The notes: a model not told the origin generated them from the letters alone. Counted from the stretch's first letter, positions 26,134 through 39,163 are shown. The stretch is DNA of 64,000 nt from Neobacillus bataviensis LMG 21833 (GCF_000307875.1 NZ_AJLS01000137.1:1-64000), one strand, 5' to 3'. Translations and numbers: made by a program.

Positions 26134-27132
26134 TTGAAGCAGATTCTATTATCTGAAAAATTGTTTCACGGAGCCGTTTCAGTGGAAAAAACGAACGAGT
26201 ATATGAAGCCGTGGAGAATCCCTTTTGACAAGCGAGAGTTCTATTATCCAAACGGCATTAATGGCCAAGCGGAAATGCCGGCAGGAGTGCGGATCAAAAT
26301 TCGTAGCAATACCCAATCGATTAAGATTGGGATTATGGAAGCCTCTGAGTTAATGGAAATGGATTGTGTCATTGATGGTACGCTAGTAAAAACAGCGTAC
26401 CTACCTGCAGGGGAAACAATCGTTCATTTTGAATCCCTTGCCGGGCAAACGAAGTTGATTGAAATCTATTTATCTCAGAAAGTACCTGTTTCCGTGTCAG
26501 GGATTTGGATTGATGAAGGGGCAGAGTGGGAACTAGTAGACGATTCACGTTTACAGTGGATTACCTATGGAAGTTCGATCACTCATTGTTATTATTCCGA
26601 TAGTCCGTCGCAAACGTGGCCGGCACTGGCTGCAGAGAAAATGGATTTGAATCTTACCTGTCTTGGGTATAGCGGCAATTGTCATTTAGAGCCGATGGTC
26701 GCCAGAATGATTCGCGATCTGCCTGCTGCTTTTATTTCCATATGTGCAGGGATTAATATCGTGGGTGGAAAGACATTATCGGACAGAACGTTCACCCCTG
26801 CATTAATCGGCTTCATCCAAACGATTAGGGATGTGCACAAGGATGTACCACTGGCGATTATGTCTCCGATTTTTCATAGGGAAAGAGAAACAGCAGCAAA
26901 TGAAGTGGGCTTATCACTGGAAAAAGTAAGAAGCGATATTCGTCAAGTCATTGATATGCTAAAGCAGCATGGTGATCAAAACATCTATTATCTAGACGGA
27001 CTTGACCTGTTTGGCGAAGAGTATGAAATATACATGCCTGATGGCCTGCACCCCAATGGGGAAGGCGATAAAATCATGGCTGTTCGATTTCAGGAATTAA
27101 TCGAAGCGCACGTGCCCGTTAATGCGGGATAA
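26134..27132 (+). CDS. SGNH/GDSL hydrolase, paralogue 3
   Basis: A 332-residue cytosolic paralogue of the esterases at 18932 and 19961. It has YGSSIT with Ser148, GYSG, CAGIN and DGLHP, so all four SGNH blocks are complete. The TTG at 26134 is chosen because GGAGG lies 7 bases upstream and the start then aligns with the other copies (MKQI... and Ser148); the ATG at 26119 overlaps that site. It follows the sialidase gene by 36 bp, which ties the esterase activity to sialylated substrates. Confidence 0.8.
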   Translation: MKQILLSEKLFHGAVSVEKTNEYMKPWRIPFDKREFYYPNGINGQAEMPAGVRIKIRSNTQSIKIGIMEASELMEMDCVIDGTLVKTAYLPAGETIVHFESLAGQTKLIEIYLSQKVPVSVSGIWIDEGAEWELVDDSRLQWITYGSSITHCYYSDSPSQTWPALAAEKMDLNLTCLGYSGNCHLEPMVARMIRDLPAAFISICAGINIVGGKTLSDRTFTPALIGFIQTIRDVHKDVPLAIMSPIFHRERETAANEVGLSLEKVRSDIRQVIDMLKQHGDQNIYYLDGLDLFGEEYEIYMPDGLHPNGEGDKIMAVRFQELIEAHVPVNAG

Positions 27133-27155
27133 AAAAATAGAAAGAGGTGGGGAAT

Positions 27156-27818
27156 ATGTTCCAACAAGGCTATATGGGGAAGTTAAATACAGTGATGGAA
27201 TGGATTACGCGATTTTTTGTCCTGCAATTAATCTGGATCTTATTCTCGTTTGCCGGGCTGATTATTGGAGGCATATTCCCGGCTACTTTTACCATGTTTG
27301 CGATTAGTAGAAAATGGATCCATAAACAAACGGAATTTCCTATTTTTCGGACGTTTTGGGAGTTGTACCGAACAAGCTTTGTGAAAACCAATCTTCTGGG
27401 CTGGGTGATTACTGCAACGGGTTTCAGTTTGTATTATTATTACCAATTGTTAAAAGGACCCGAGGATATGATGGGGACTGTGTTACTCATTGTCGTTTGG
27501 ATCATGGGGATCCTCTACTTGATGACGGTCTTGTTTATCATGCCAGTCTATGTCCATTTTGATATCAAGCTGGTGAATGTTGCGAAGTATGCGCTGATCA
27601 TTGCTATTGGCAATCCATTCCATGTGCTTAGTATGGCAGCACTGGTCGTTGGATTTAGTATGGTCATCATCCTTATTCCGGGGCTAATCCCGTTTTTTAG
27701 TTTTAGTTTATTAGCGTTTGGACTTATGTGGTTGGCGAATACTGCGTTTACTAGTATGGAGCGTAAAACGGCTAAATTACTTTCTTTAAAGAAAGGGCGT
27801 GCCATGGATGGTGCTTGA
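27156..27818 (+). CDS. DUF624 membrane protein (YesL-like), copy 1
   Basis: A 220-residue membrane protein of the DUF624/YesL family with about five spans. The opening (LNTVMEWITRFFVLQLIWILFSFAGLIIGGIFPATFTMFAISRKWI) is the family signature. Such proteins accompany CUT1 oligosaccharide importers across Bacillales; their role is not established. AGAGGTGGGG precedes the ATG at 27156. Its 3' end overlaps the next gene by 11 bp, showing translational coupling. A second, divergent copy is at 45936 beside the other importer. Confidence 0.85.
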   Translation: MFQQGYMGKLNTVMEWITRFFVLQLIWILFSFAGLIIGGIFPATFTMFAISRKWIHKQTEFPIFRTFWELYRTSFVKTNLLGWVITATGFSLYYYYQLLKGPEDMMGTVLLIVVWIMGILYLMTVLFIMPVYVHFDIKLVNVAKYALIIAIGNPFHVLSMAALVVGFSMVIILIPGLIPFFSFSLLAFGLMWLANTAFTSMERKTAKLLSLKKGRAMDGA

Positions 27819-29454
27819 TTTAATAACTAGATGTGTAAGTTCTTTAACGAAAGTTTTTGCTGATCAAGAATTGAAGGACAGCGCTGTAACCAATGGTTCA
27901 GCGCTTTTAAATGAATCGTTTTCCTTTCAGATTGCCTATAAATCTACCAGGTTGGTAAAGGATATTAGGGTGCGGATCCAATCGACGTTGAAAGAGAAAA
28001 TAACTGTTCGTTCCGTAGGGTTGGCCCCATCAGAATTCCCTTGTTATCACGATCATGATGATCTCATCCTCAGGATCACGCCTGGCTTATATCCTGATCC
28101 ACTTTATCCGCTTGATAAACGGGATGGACTGACGGCCTTCCCGGAACAATGGCGTGCTATTTGGATTACGGTTGACCTTCAAGGTGATGTCGATCCAGGC
28201 AGACATCTAATTGAAGTGAATTTTGAAAAGGAAAATAGGGAATATCTCGGTAGGGAAATGTTTGAATTAGAGGTCATTGCGGCCGAACTGCCAGAACAAC
28301 AATTAATACATACAGAATGGTTCCATACGGATTGCTTAGCTACTTATTACAATGTGGATATCTTTAGCGAAGAACATTGGAGACGGATTGAGCAATTCGT
28401 GCAAACTGCTGTAAAGCATGGAATGAATATGATCTTAACACCGTTATTTACCCCTCCATTAGATACGGAAGTTGGCGGTGAGCGTCCGACTGTACAGCTT
28501 GTTGACGTAGAAAAATCAGGTGACACATACCATTTCCGATTCGACACGCTCAGAAGATGGATTGAATTATGCAGGAATGCAGGAATCACGTATTTTGAGT
28601 TTTCCCACCTGTTCACCCAATGGGGGGCAAAGCATGCTCCGAAAATAATCGGTTATGAAAAGGGAGAGCAAAAACAGTTTTTTGGCTGGGATACGGATGC
28701 AGCCGGTGATGAATACCGTCAATTTCTTCACCAATTTCTACCTTGTTTAATTGATTTTATTAAACAAAATGGATTAGAGCATCGTGTGTTTTTCCATGTG
28801 TCAGACGAGCCGCATCTTGATCAAGTGGAATCCTATCAAAATGCCAGTGAGATTCTACAAACCTATGTGAAGGATTTTCCGGTCATTGACGCCCTTTCAG
28901 ACTATACGTTTTACGAAAAAGGGCTTGTCAAAACGCCGATTCCTTCCAATGACCATATCCAGCCTTTTTTGGATAATGGTGTAGAAAATCTGTGGACCTA
29001 TCATTGCTGTGTCCAATATAAAAAAGTTGCTAATCGCTTTTTCAATATGCCATCGTTCCGCAATCGGGTTCTCGGCATGCAATTGTATAAATTCAACATC
29101 GCTGGCTTTCTTCACTGGGGCTATAATTTCTGGTATTCGCAATACTCGAAAAAACCAATTGATCCATTTAGAAATACCGATGCCCATTATGCCTTCCCAT
29201 CAGGCGATGCTTTTCTTGTCTATCCAGGTGAAGAAGGCCCGATTGAATCCATTCGACTTGAGGTTCTACATGAGGCACTCCAAGATTTACGTGCCCTTCA
29301 ATTGTTAGAAAGCTTCATTGGCAGAGAACAAGTGCTTGAGCTTTTGGAAGAAGGCTTGGATGGCGGGATCACGTTTGAACAATATCCTCTAAACCGGGAG
29401 TGGTACCTGCTAAAAAGAGAAGAGATTAATGAAAAGATTAAAGAGAATCTTTGA
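27808..29454 (+). CDS. GH123-type (DUF4091) beta-N-acetylgalactosaminidase candidate
   Basis: A 548-residue protein of the DUF4091 family, now recognised as the GH123 catalytic domain, whose characterised members release beta-GalNAc from glycosphingolipid glycans by substrate-assisted catalysis with an Asp-Glu pair. The pair is present as D333-E334 in FFHVSDEPH. The C-terminal family block is clear: GFLHWGYNFWY, FPSGDAFLVYPG and SIRLEVLHEALQDLRALQLLE. There is an N-terminal beta-rich region and no signal peptide. It overlaps the DUF624 gene and lies between sialidase and beta-galactosidase, so it would act on imported oligosaccharides. Substrate assignment is by family and context. Confidence 0.75.
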   Translation: MVLDLITRCVSSLTKVFADQELKDSAVTNGSALLNESFSFQIAYKSTRLVKDIRVRIQSTLKEKITVRSVGLAPSEFPCYHDHDDLILRITPGLYPDPLYPLDKRDGLTAFPEQWRAIWITVDLQGDVDPGRHLIEVNFEKENREYLGREMFELEVIAAELPEQQLIHTEWFHTDCLATYYNVDIFSEEHWRRIEQFVQTAVKHGMNMILTPLFTPPLDTEVGGERPTVQLVDVEKSGDTYHFRFDTLRRWIELCRNAGITYFEFSHLFTQWGAKHAPKIIGYEKGEQKQFFGWDTDAAGDEYRQFLHQFLPCLIDFIKQNGLEHRVFFHVSDEPHLDQVESYQNASEILQTYVKDFPVIDALSDYTFYEKGLVKTPIPSNDHIQPFLDNGVENLWTYHCCVQYKKVANRFFNMPSFRNRVLGMQLYKFNIAGFLHWGYNFWYSQYSKKPIDPFRNTDAHYAFPSGDAFLVYPGEEGPIESIRLEVLHEALQDLRALQLLESFIGREQVLELLEEGLDGGITFEQYPLNREWYLLKREEINEKIKENL

Positions 29455-29500
29455 AATGGATATTTTTTTAGCGGTAAGAATAAAAAGAAAGGGGCTTTGA

Positions 29501-32611
<3,111 letters not shown>

Positions 32612-32639
32612 TTAGTTTGGCAAGGGTAGTACAAGATTT

Positions 32640-32682
32640 AAGAAGGATTAAGACATGCAGTGTCTTAATCCTTCTTTTTTTA
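32640..32682 (+). terminator. strong terminator of the sialoglycan operon
   Basis: Perfect 15-bp arms AGAAGGATTAAGACA (32641-32655) and its complement (32661-32675), a 5-base loop, then seven T residues. Confidence 0.95.
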
Positions 32683-32694
32683 TGCTGGAAATTC

Positions 32695-32746
32695 TTGCAC
32701 AATATGTATTTTTTGCGTTATTGTCATGTTTTTGTAAACACTTTCA
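32695..32746 (+). promoter_or_regulatory. promoter and cre-like site of the second transport operon
   Basis: TTGCAC (32695-32700), 18 bp, TATTGT (32719-32724) is a usable sigma-A promoter. TGTAAACACTTTCA (32733-32746) matches the cre consensus with one mismatch (A for the central G), 9 bases after the -10 box, nearly the same position as in the two sialoglycan promoters. The ATAGTG direct repeat is absent here, so the regulator differs. Confidence 0.55.
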
Positions 32747-32865
32747 AAAGCGACACATAGGCAAAAACCTACATATCTACAAGAAAGCAAAGGCATTGTA
32801 TGATCGGATTAACCAAGGAAGTCAGAATATTTAAACCAGAACCTACTTTGAAAAGAGGGAGTCAT

Positions 32866-35769
32866 TTGGGGAAAAAGTGGAAAAGCCGTACTTTTATCAT
32901 TCCAATTGTATTAGCACTAATAGTATCGATTTTTGTCCCTTTTCAACCTGGCTACGCGGCCGAGAAAAAGGATGGAAACCAACAGGATCTGCTGGAACCT
33001 ACTACCGTTATGAAGACAAGCTATGAGGAGTATCTAGCGAAAGTAAGTGATGGTGGAAGAAAACCGGCAGTTGATATCGTGATCGATGAACAAAACCTGC
33101 TGGATCGTGAGAAATATGAAACAATTCGTGACTTTGAAGGACAAGCGGGAACATCAGTTGTGAGTCCTGAAGAAGGCACAATGAAATGGGATTTTGATGT
33201 CCCGGAAGCCGGACTCTACAATGTTCAGATTGACTATTACCCTTATAAAGGGAAGGGCATGAATATTGAAAGAGAATTGAAGATTAATGGAGAAATTCCA
33301 TTTAGAAATGCGCAATATCTATCGTTTTCTAGGGTCTGGAAGGATGCGAACAAAGTTAAAAAGGATGCGAATCAAAATGAAATCCGTCCATCCCAAGTGG
33401 AAGAACCGCGTTGGCAAACTACTTATTTCAGTGATTATTTAGGCTATGTACAGGAACCGCTTTACTTTCATTTTAATAAAGGTAAAAACAGTATTGAGCT
33501 CAAGGCCATCCAGGATACGATGCTAATTCGCTCACTGAAACTAACACAGTATGAAGAAACCCCAACATACGCAGACGTTCAAAAGGTATATCAAGCGAAT
33601 CACTATCAAAAGGTGAAGCTGGATCAGGAAATTAAAATCCAGGCCGAGGCTGCTGCTTACAAGTCAGATCCAATGCTTTATCCGACATTTGACCGATCCA
33701 CTCCTGCAACGGAACCGAGCCATCCAACGAAAATCCGCTTAAATACCATTGGAGGGGATACGTGGAAACGAGTCGGACAATGGCTGACATGGGAAGTAGA
33801 TGTGCCGGAATCGGGACTCTATGAAATTGGCATGAAATATTGGCAAAATCTGAAAAGTGGTTCCTATGCAGCAAGATCATTAAAAATTGATGGAAAAATC
33901 CCGTTTAAGGAAATGGAGAATATTTCATTCAATTATGATGCTGCTTGGCAAATCGATAAGCTTCACGGGAAGGATCCGTACTTATTTTATTTAGAAAAAG
34001 GAAAGCATGAGATTCGACTTGATGTTTCCCTCGGTGCTTTAGCAGAAACGATCAGTACGGTAGAGACTGATTTAATCCATCTAAATGAGGCCTATCGTGA
34101 AATGTTAATGATTATCGGCAGCACGCCCGATCCATTCCGGGATTATCAATTGGCGAAGCGAACGCCTGAAGCACTAAAGAAATTAAAAGAAGCAAAAGAA
34201 AGCTTAGCAAAGGTGTCCGCCGATTTAACGAAGAAAACGGCGAAAAAAGGAGTTACCACGGCAACGTTAGATACATTGGTTATCCAGCTGGATCAAATGG
34301 TACAAGACCCTAAATCGATAAAAGACAGATGGAAGGCCTTTCAAAACAATTTATCCTCGCTTGGTGCATGGGTTCTAAGTATGCAGGAGAACCCTTTGCA
34401 GCTGGATTATTTGTTCCTCACCTCCAGTCAGTTAGAAACACCAACGGCAGGGGCAAATATATTTGCGAGCAGTTGGTATTCGACCCGATCTTTTGTCGGC
34501 TCATTCTTTGAGGATTATTCCAGCCTCGGTGGTGAAACCGATAAAAATAATTTAACGGTATGGGTAGCAAGCCGAGACTATGGGAATATTCTAAATTCGC
34601 TCGTGAAGAATTATTTTGAGAATCAAACAGGGATCCATGTCAACGTGGAGATTGTTGATGCTGCCACCCTTTTGCCGGCAACATTAGCAGGACAAGGGCC
34701 GGATGTGGCCCTCGGTGTGCCTATTTCATCGCCAGTCAATTATGCGATCAGGAATGCCCTTGTCGATGTCAGTCAATTAACTGGTTATGAGGATGTGGAA
34801 GCGCGCTTTTCACCAAGTGCAGTTTTGCCTTACCGCTTAAACGGAGGAGTTTTTGCCTTACCGGAGACGCAAACGTTTCCAATGATGTTTTATCGAAAAG
34901 ATATTTTTGAAGAATTAGGGATCCAAAAACCAGAAACATGGGCCGATCTCTATGAGATTATGCCTTATATCCAAAAGAATCAAATGAATATTGGCATTCC
35001 AATTAACGGTGTAACAGGGACAGGGGCCGTTGCCGGTGTCGAATCGACCTTAAGTTCATACACGATGTTTTTATATCAAAATGGCGGCCGGTTATATTCG
35101 GACAATGGGGCAGCAACAAAATTGGAATCGCCGGAAGCGGTGAAGGCTTTCAAGGATTGGACTTCGTTATTTGTTGATTACTCCATCCCGGTCCTCTATG
35201 ATTTTGCGAACCGTTTTCGTACAGGTGAGATGCCCATTGGGATTGCTGACTATTCTACCTTTAACTACTTATCGGTTTTTGCACCGGAGTTAAAGGGATT
35301 ATGGGAAATGGCCCCCGTACCGGGAACAATGCAGCCAGATGGAACGATCAATCGGTCGGTCAGCAGTTCGGGAACAGCCGCAATCATGTTAAAGGCTTCG
35401 AAAAAGCAACAAGAGGCATGGGAGTTTATGAAATGGTGGACATCCGCAGATATACAGGCGAAATTTGGTAATGAGTTAGAAAGCATTATTGGTGTTGCAG
35501 CAAGATATGCGACCGCCAATCAGGAAGCAGTGGAGATTCTTGGATGGCCGTCTGCTGTGTATCGCAACCTTGAAAACCAATGGAAATGGGTGGAAGGAAA
35601 TCCAGAGGTTCCGGGCGCATATTTCACCTCAAGACATATTGAGAATGCCTTTCGCCGTGTCTATAACGATTTGGATGATCCAAGAGAAACGATTCTTGAT
35701 TATAAACAATTGATTGATCGGGAAATTACCAACAAACGAAAAGAGTTTGGCTTACATTTAGAAGAATGA
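32866..35769 (+). CDS. secreted solute-binding protein with two N-terminal carbohydrate-binding-like modules
   Basis: A 967-residue protein. A signal peptide ends in GYAA with no lipobox cysteine, so it is either released or held by an uncleaved signal. Two similar beta-rich modules follow (about 88-215 and 256-390), each with the pattern W-x-F/W-x-V-D/P-E-A/S-GLY-x-I/V then RSLKIDGKIPF-like text, resembling CBM6/35-type sugar-binding folds. A helical linker leads to an SBP_bac_1 domain (about 560-967, TVWVASRDYGN..., QGPDVALGV, PMMFYRKDIFEELGI). TTG at 32866 follows GAGGGA; ATG at 32800 would add a charged tail before the signal peptide. First gene of the long operon; binding proteins of this size and make-up are unusual. 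Confidence 0.8.
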   Translation: MGKKWKSRTFIIPIVLALIVSIFVPFQPGYAAEKKDGNQQDLLEPTTVMKTSYEEYLAKVSDGGRKPAVDIVIDEQNLLDREKYETIRDFEGQAGTSVVSPEEGTMKWDFDVPEAGLYNVQIDYYPYKGKGMNIERELKINGEIPFRNAQYLSFSRVWKDANKVKKDANQNEIRPSQVEEPRWQTTYFSDYLGYVQEPLYFHFNKGKNSIELKAIQDTMLIRSLKLTQYEETPTYADVQKVYQANHYQKVKLDQEIKIQAEAAAYKSDPMLYPTFDRSTPATEPSHPTKIRLNTIGGDTWKRVGQWLTWEVDVPESGLYEIGMKYWQNLKSGSYAARSLKIDGKIPFKEMENISFNYDAAWQIDKLHGKDPYLFYLEKGKHEIRLDVSLGALAETISTVETDLIHLNEAYREMLMIIGSTPDPFRDYQLAKRTPEALKKLKEAKESLAKVSADLTKKTAKKGVTTATLDTLVIQLDQMVQDPKSIKDRWKAFQNNLSSLGAWVLSMQENPLQLDYLFLTSSQLETPTAGANIFASSWYSTRSFVGSFFEDYSSLGGETDKNNLTVWVASRDYGNILNSLVKNYFENQTGIHVNVEIVDAATLLPATLAGQGPDVALGVPISSPVNYAIRNALVDVSQLTGYEDVEARFSPSAVLPYRLNGGVFALPETQTFPMMFYRKDIFEELGIQKPETWADLYEIMPYIQKNQMNIGIPINGVTGTGAVAGVESTLSSYTMFLYQNGGRLYSDNGAATKLESPEAVKAFKDWTSLFVDYSIPVLYDFANRFRTGEMPIGIADYSTFNYLSVFAPELKGLWEMAPVPGTMQPDGTINRSVSSSGTAAIMLKASKKQQEAWEFMKWWTSADIQAKFGNELESIIGVAARYATANQEAVEILGWPSAVYRNLENQWKWVEGNPEVPGAYFTSRHIENAFRRVYNDLDDPRETILDYKQLIDREITNKRKEFGLHLEE

Positions 35770-35782
35770 TAGGGGGGATACC

Positions 35783-36802
35783 ATGAGTAATGCTGAGGGA
35801 GGCACACAGCTTCGGAACGCAGAATATGTTCCTTCTAATGAAGGAATCGATCTTATACAACCAGACAGCGCTCAACGAGAAACAGCCTTTCAGCGCTGGA
35901 AAGAAAAGTCGAGAAGATTGGGCAAACAGGTGAAAGAAAATAGGATTTCTTATTTATTTCTTGCCCCCTTTGCCCTGATTTTCAGTGTGTTTTATGTGCT
36001 GCCGGTCATCATCTCGATTGGCCTAAGCTTTACCTACTACAATATTTTGGAGCCGCCGAAATTTATTGGCTGGCAGAATTACTTAAATTTGTTTGTATCC
36101 GATGATTTGTTTATCAAGTCGATTAAAACCACGTTTTTATTCGCGTTTATCACGGGCCCGATTGGGTATATTGGTTCGTTTTTATTCGCCTGGTTTATCA
36201 ATGAGCTCCCAAGAAAGGTTCGTACGATTTTAGTCGTCGTTTTTTATGCCCCGTCCTTATCAGGACAAGTGTTTGTCATCTGGGGAATCATTTTTAGCGG
36301 CGATCAGTACGGGTTTATCAATGGATTCCTTATGAAGATTGGGATTCTGAAAGAACCGATACAATGGTTTACCAACCCTGATTATATGCTGCCGGCATTG
36401 TTTATTGTCATCCTTTGGACAAGTGTTGGTGCAGGGTTTCTTGCCTTTGTTGCCGGACTGCAGACACTTGATAAGAGCTTGTTTGAAGCAGGCTATATTG
36501 ATGGGGTGAGCAACAGGTGGCAGGAGCTATGGTTTATTACACTGCCGCAGATGAGGCCGCAATTAATGTTTGGTGCCATCTTAACGATTACCGGATCATT
36601 TGCGATCCACGATGTGATTGTGCCGTTAGCTGGTTTCCCATCGACGGATTATGCTGCCCATACGATTGTCTCTCACCTAGTTGATTTCGGGACGATTCGC
36701 TTTGAAATGGGATATGCGTCAGCCATCGCAACTCTCTTATTTTTAGTTATGATCACTTGCAATATTTTGATTCAAAAGATCTTGAAAAGGGTGGGGACAT
36801 AA
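35783..36802 (+). CDS. CUT1 ABC importer permease (first pair, subunit A)
   Basis: A 339-residue permease with a hydrophilic N-terminal tail of about 50 residues and six expected spans. The EAA loop is FEAGYIDGVSNRWQELWFITLPQMRP. GGGGGG precedes the ATG. It follows the modular binding-protein gene by 13 bp and overlaps the next permease by one base (TAATG). Confidence 0.88.
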   Translation: MSNAEGGTQLRNAEYVPSNEGIDLIQPDSAQRETAFQRWKEKSRRLGKQVKENRISYLFLAPFALIFSVFYVLPVIISIGLSFTYYNILEPPKFIGWQNYLNLFVSDDLFIKSIKTTFLFAFITGPIGYIGSFLFAWFINELPRKVRTILVVVFYAPSLSGQVFVIWGIIFSGDQYGFINGFLMKIGILKEPIQWFTNPDYMLPALFIVILWTSVGAGFLAFVAGLQTLDKSLFEAGYIDGVSNRWQELWFITLPQMRPQLMFGAILTITGSFAIHDVIVPLAGFPSTDYAAHTIVSHLVDFGTIRFEMGYASAIATLLFLVMITCNILIQKILKRVGT

Positions 36803-37662
36803 TGGAATTGAAAATCAAGCGGAGAACCCCAAATCGTTCCTTGTATGGTGATATCTTTAACGTTTTGGCCCTGCTGGCAGTAGCCTCATTTATGGCATTG
36901 CCGCTTGTGTATGCCGTAAATAATGCATTCAAGCCATTAGAAGAGCTATTTCAATTCCCGCCAAAGTTTTTTGTGAGACATCCAACGTTTGATAACATTC
37001 GGGATTTATTTACCTTAATGAATTCTTCCTGGGTACCGTTCACACGTTATATTTTTAACACGGTCTTTATCACCGTGATTGGTTCATTTCTGCATCTTGT
37101 AGTCGCGTCACTCGCAGCCTATGTATTAGCAAAGCATAAATTTCCCGGACAAAAGATGTTCTTTAGCATGGTCATTCTGGCATTAATGTTCTCACCACAT
37201 GTAACAGCCATTCCAAACTATTTAATCATGGCGAAAATTGGCTGGATCGATAGCTATCTTTCTTTAATTGTCCCGGCAATTGCTGCGCCGCTCGGCGTCT
37301 TTCTGATGAAGCAGTTTATGGAGCAGATTCCGGTTTCCTTATTGGAATCAGCAAGACTCGATGGCGCTAATGAATTCTATGTATTTTGGAAAGTGGCGAT
37401 GCCGCTTGTTAAACCGGCATGGTTGACATTACTGATCTTCTCTTTCCAGGCGCTTTGGAGCTTAAATGGGGGGACATTTATTTACAACGAAGCTTTGAAG
37501 ACGCTGCCGACCGCCTTGAATCAAATTGTGGCAACAGGTTTTTCACGGGCTGGGGCGGCTTCAGCGATTGCCCTGTTTATGATGGTTGTTCCATTATCGG
37601 TGTTTATTGTTTCACAAAGCAATGTGATTGAAACGATGTCTACTTCAGGAATTAAGGACTAA
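36802..37662 (+). CDS. CUT1 ABC importer permease (first pair, subunit B)
   Basis: A 286-residue permease with six expected spans and the EAA loop LESARLDGANEFYVFWKVAMPLVKPA. The ATG shares a base with the stop of the upstream permease, and GGGTGGGG precedes it, so the two are translationally coupled; longer ORF starts are inside the upstream gene. Together with 32866 and 35783 it forms a complete importer except for the ATPase. Confidence 0.88.
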   Translation: MELKIKRRTPNRSLYGDIFNVLALLAVASFMALPLVYAVNNAFKPLEELFQFPPKFFVRHPTFDNIRDLFTLMNSSWVPFTRYIFNTVFITVIGSFLHLVVASLAAYVLAKHKFPGQKMFFSMVILALMFSPHVTAIPNYLIMAKIGWIDSYLSLIVPAIAAPLGVFLMKQFMEQIPVSLLESARLDGANEFYVFWKVAMPLVKPAWLTLLIFSFQALWSLNGGTFIYNEALKTLPTALNQIVATGFSRAGAASAIALFMMVVPLSVFIVSQSNVIETMSTSGIKD

Positions 37663-37678
37663 GGGGGTGCTGATAAAA

Positions 37679-39163
37679 GTGTTTCGAACGTTATTGAAAT
37701 ATACAGCGGTCCTGCTGCTAGTGATCTATGTTTCTAGCGTATTTAGCCAAAGCGCTTCAGCGGATGCTCCGTATGATAGCTACACGTATAACTTCTGGCT
37801 TGAGCCAGTAAAAAGTCCCAGTCCCTATCTTCCCGTAAGTGAAATGAATGGACAAGCACTTGGCGTTGGGGAATTAAAGGAGCCGAGCGATCTGTTTGTG
37901 ACGAAGGATGGCACGATTTATGTGGTGGATACCAAGAATAATCGCATTGTCTACTTTAATGAAAAAATGGAACCGCTTGGCGAGATTACATCCTTTCATC
38001 ATGGTGATAGCCTGAATCAGCCGCAGGGGATTTTTGTCACAAGTGAGAATCATAAATTTGTAGCAGACACGGAAAATCAACGGATTGTTGAATTCGATCA
38101 GGAGAACCGATTTGTGAGGAGCATCGTGAGACCAGAAACGAACTTGCTTACGGATAAGACCGGGTTCCGACCGACAAAGGTAGCGGTTGATGGCGCCGGC
38201 AGGATTTTTGCGATTGCAATCGGTGTGAACTCAGGGATCATTGAGCTGAATCCTGACGGCACCTTCCAAGGATTTATGGGTGCTTCCGAGGTTTCTGTTG
38301 ATCCACTTAAATATATTTGGACTAAATATTTTGCGTCAGAAGAACAAATCAAACGGATGAAGCTTATCATTCCAACCGAATACAATAATCTTTTTCTTGA
38401 TGAGAATGAGTTTCTTTACGTCACACTTGGAAACATCAGCAAAGAGGAGCGCGGGAAAGATGTGATCCGCCGATTAAACCCTTCAGGTGTCAATGTGCTG
38501 CGTGATTTTGGCTATGGTTCGCCAATCGGCGACTATTATATCAGTAACTCCAATAAATTTACGCAATTTCGTGATATTTCCGTCACCGATTATCATGTGT
38601 ATAGTGCACTAGATGGTACGGATGGGAAAATCTTCACGTATGATTATGACGGAAATTTATTGTATGTCTTTGGTGGAAACGGCAATCGTCTAGGGAATTT
38701 CTTGAATCCGGTTGCACTTGGGCAATATGACGATCAATTATTTGTGTTGGATAACAAGAAAAATGCGATTATTACCTTCGAGCTAACGGCGTATGGAAAA
38801 ACAGTGAATGCGGCGATCAAGGCACATAATGATGGTGACTATCAAGGATCGGCGAAGAAATGGAAAGAGGTATTAGCATTAAATGCGAATGCGGATCTTG
38901 CCTATACAGGGCTTGGGAAAGTTTATCTGCGCAATGATGAGAACAAGCGAGCGATGGAATACTTTAAGCTGGCAGATAACAGAAAATACTATTCTAAAGC
39001 ATTTAGCGATTATCGAAGAGAATATTTAAATGAACATTTTGGCAGGATTATGACATCTGTTCTGTCCGCTCTTATCATCATGATTTTCGTTCGCCTGGTA
39101 TTGACATCACAATGGTTTACAAGAAGAGGCAGAAAGGAGGCAGAAAATGAGTCCCTATCTTAG
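37679..39163 (+). CDS. NHL-repeat beta-propeller/TPR protein with C-terminal membrane anchor
   Basis: A 494-residue exported protein. A signal peptide (to about residue 29, SASA) is followed by about six NHL-type blades, for example PSDLFVTKDGTIYVVDTKNNRIVYF and PQGIFVTSENHKFVADTENQRIVEF. A two-repeat TPR-like stretch follows (AIKAHNDGDYQGSAKKWKEVLALNANADLAYTGLGKVY), then one membrane span near residues 455-475. The propeller and TPR would face the outside, as a docking or sensing platform. The start is GTG with GGGGGTG 9 bases upstream. It is co-translated with the YIP1-like gene, which it overlaps by 17 bp. Confidence 0.8.
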   Translation: MFRTLLKYTAVLLLVIYVSSVFSQSASADAPYDSYTYNFWLEPVKSPSPYLPVSEMNGQALGVGELKEPSDLFVTKDGTIYVVDTKNNRIVYFNEKMEPLGEITSFHHGDSLNQPQGIFVTSENHKFVADTENQRIVEFDQENRFVRSIVRPETNLLTDKTGFRPTKVAVDGAGRIFAIAIGVNSGIIELNPDGTFQGFMGASEVSVDPLKYIWTKYFASEEQIKRMKLIIPTEYNNLFLDENEFLYVTLGNISKEERGKDVIRRLNPSGVNVLRDFGYGSPIGDYYISNSNKFTQFRDISVTDYHVYSALDGTDGKIFTYDYDGNLLYVFGGNGNRLGNFLNPVALGQYDDQLFVLDNKKNAIITFELTAYGKTVNAAIKAHNDGDYQGSAKKWKEVLALNANADLAYTGLGKVYLRNDENKRAMEYFKLADNRKYYSKAFSDYRREYLNEHFGRIMTSVLSALIIMIFVRLVLTSQWFTRRGRKEAENESLS

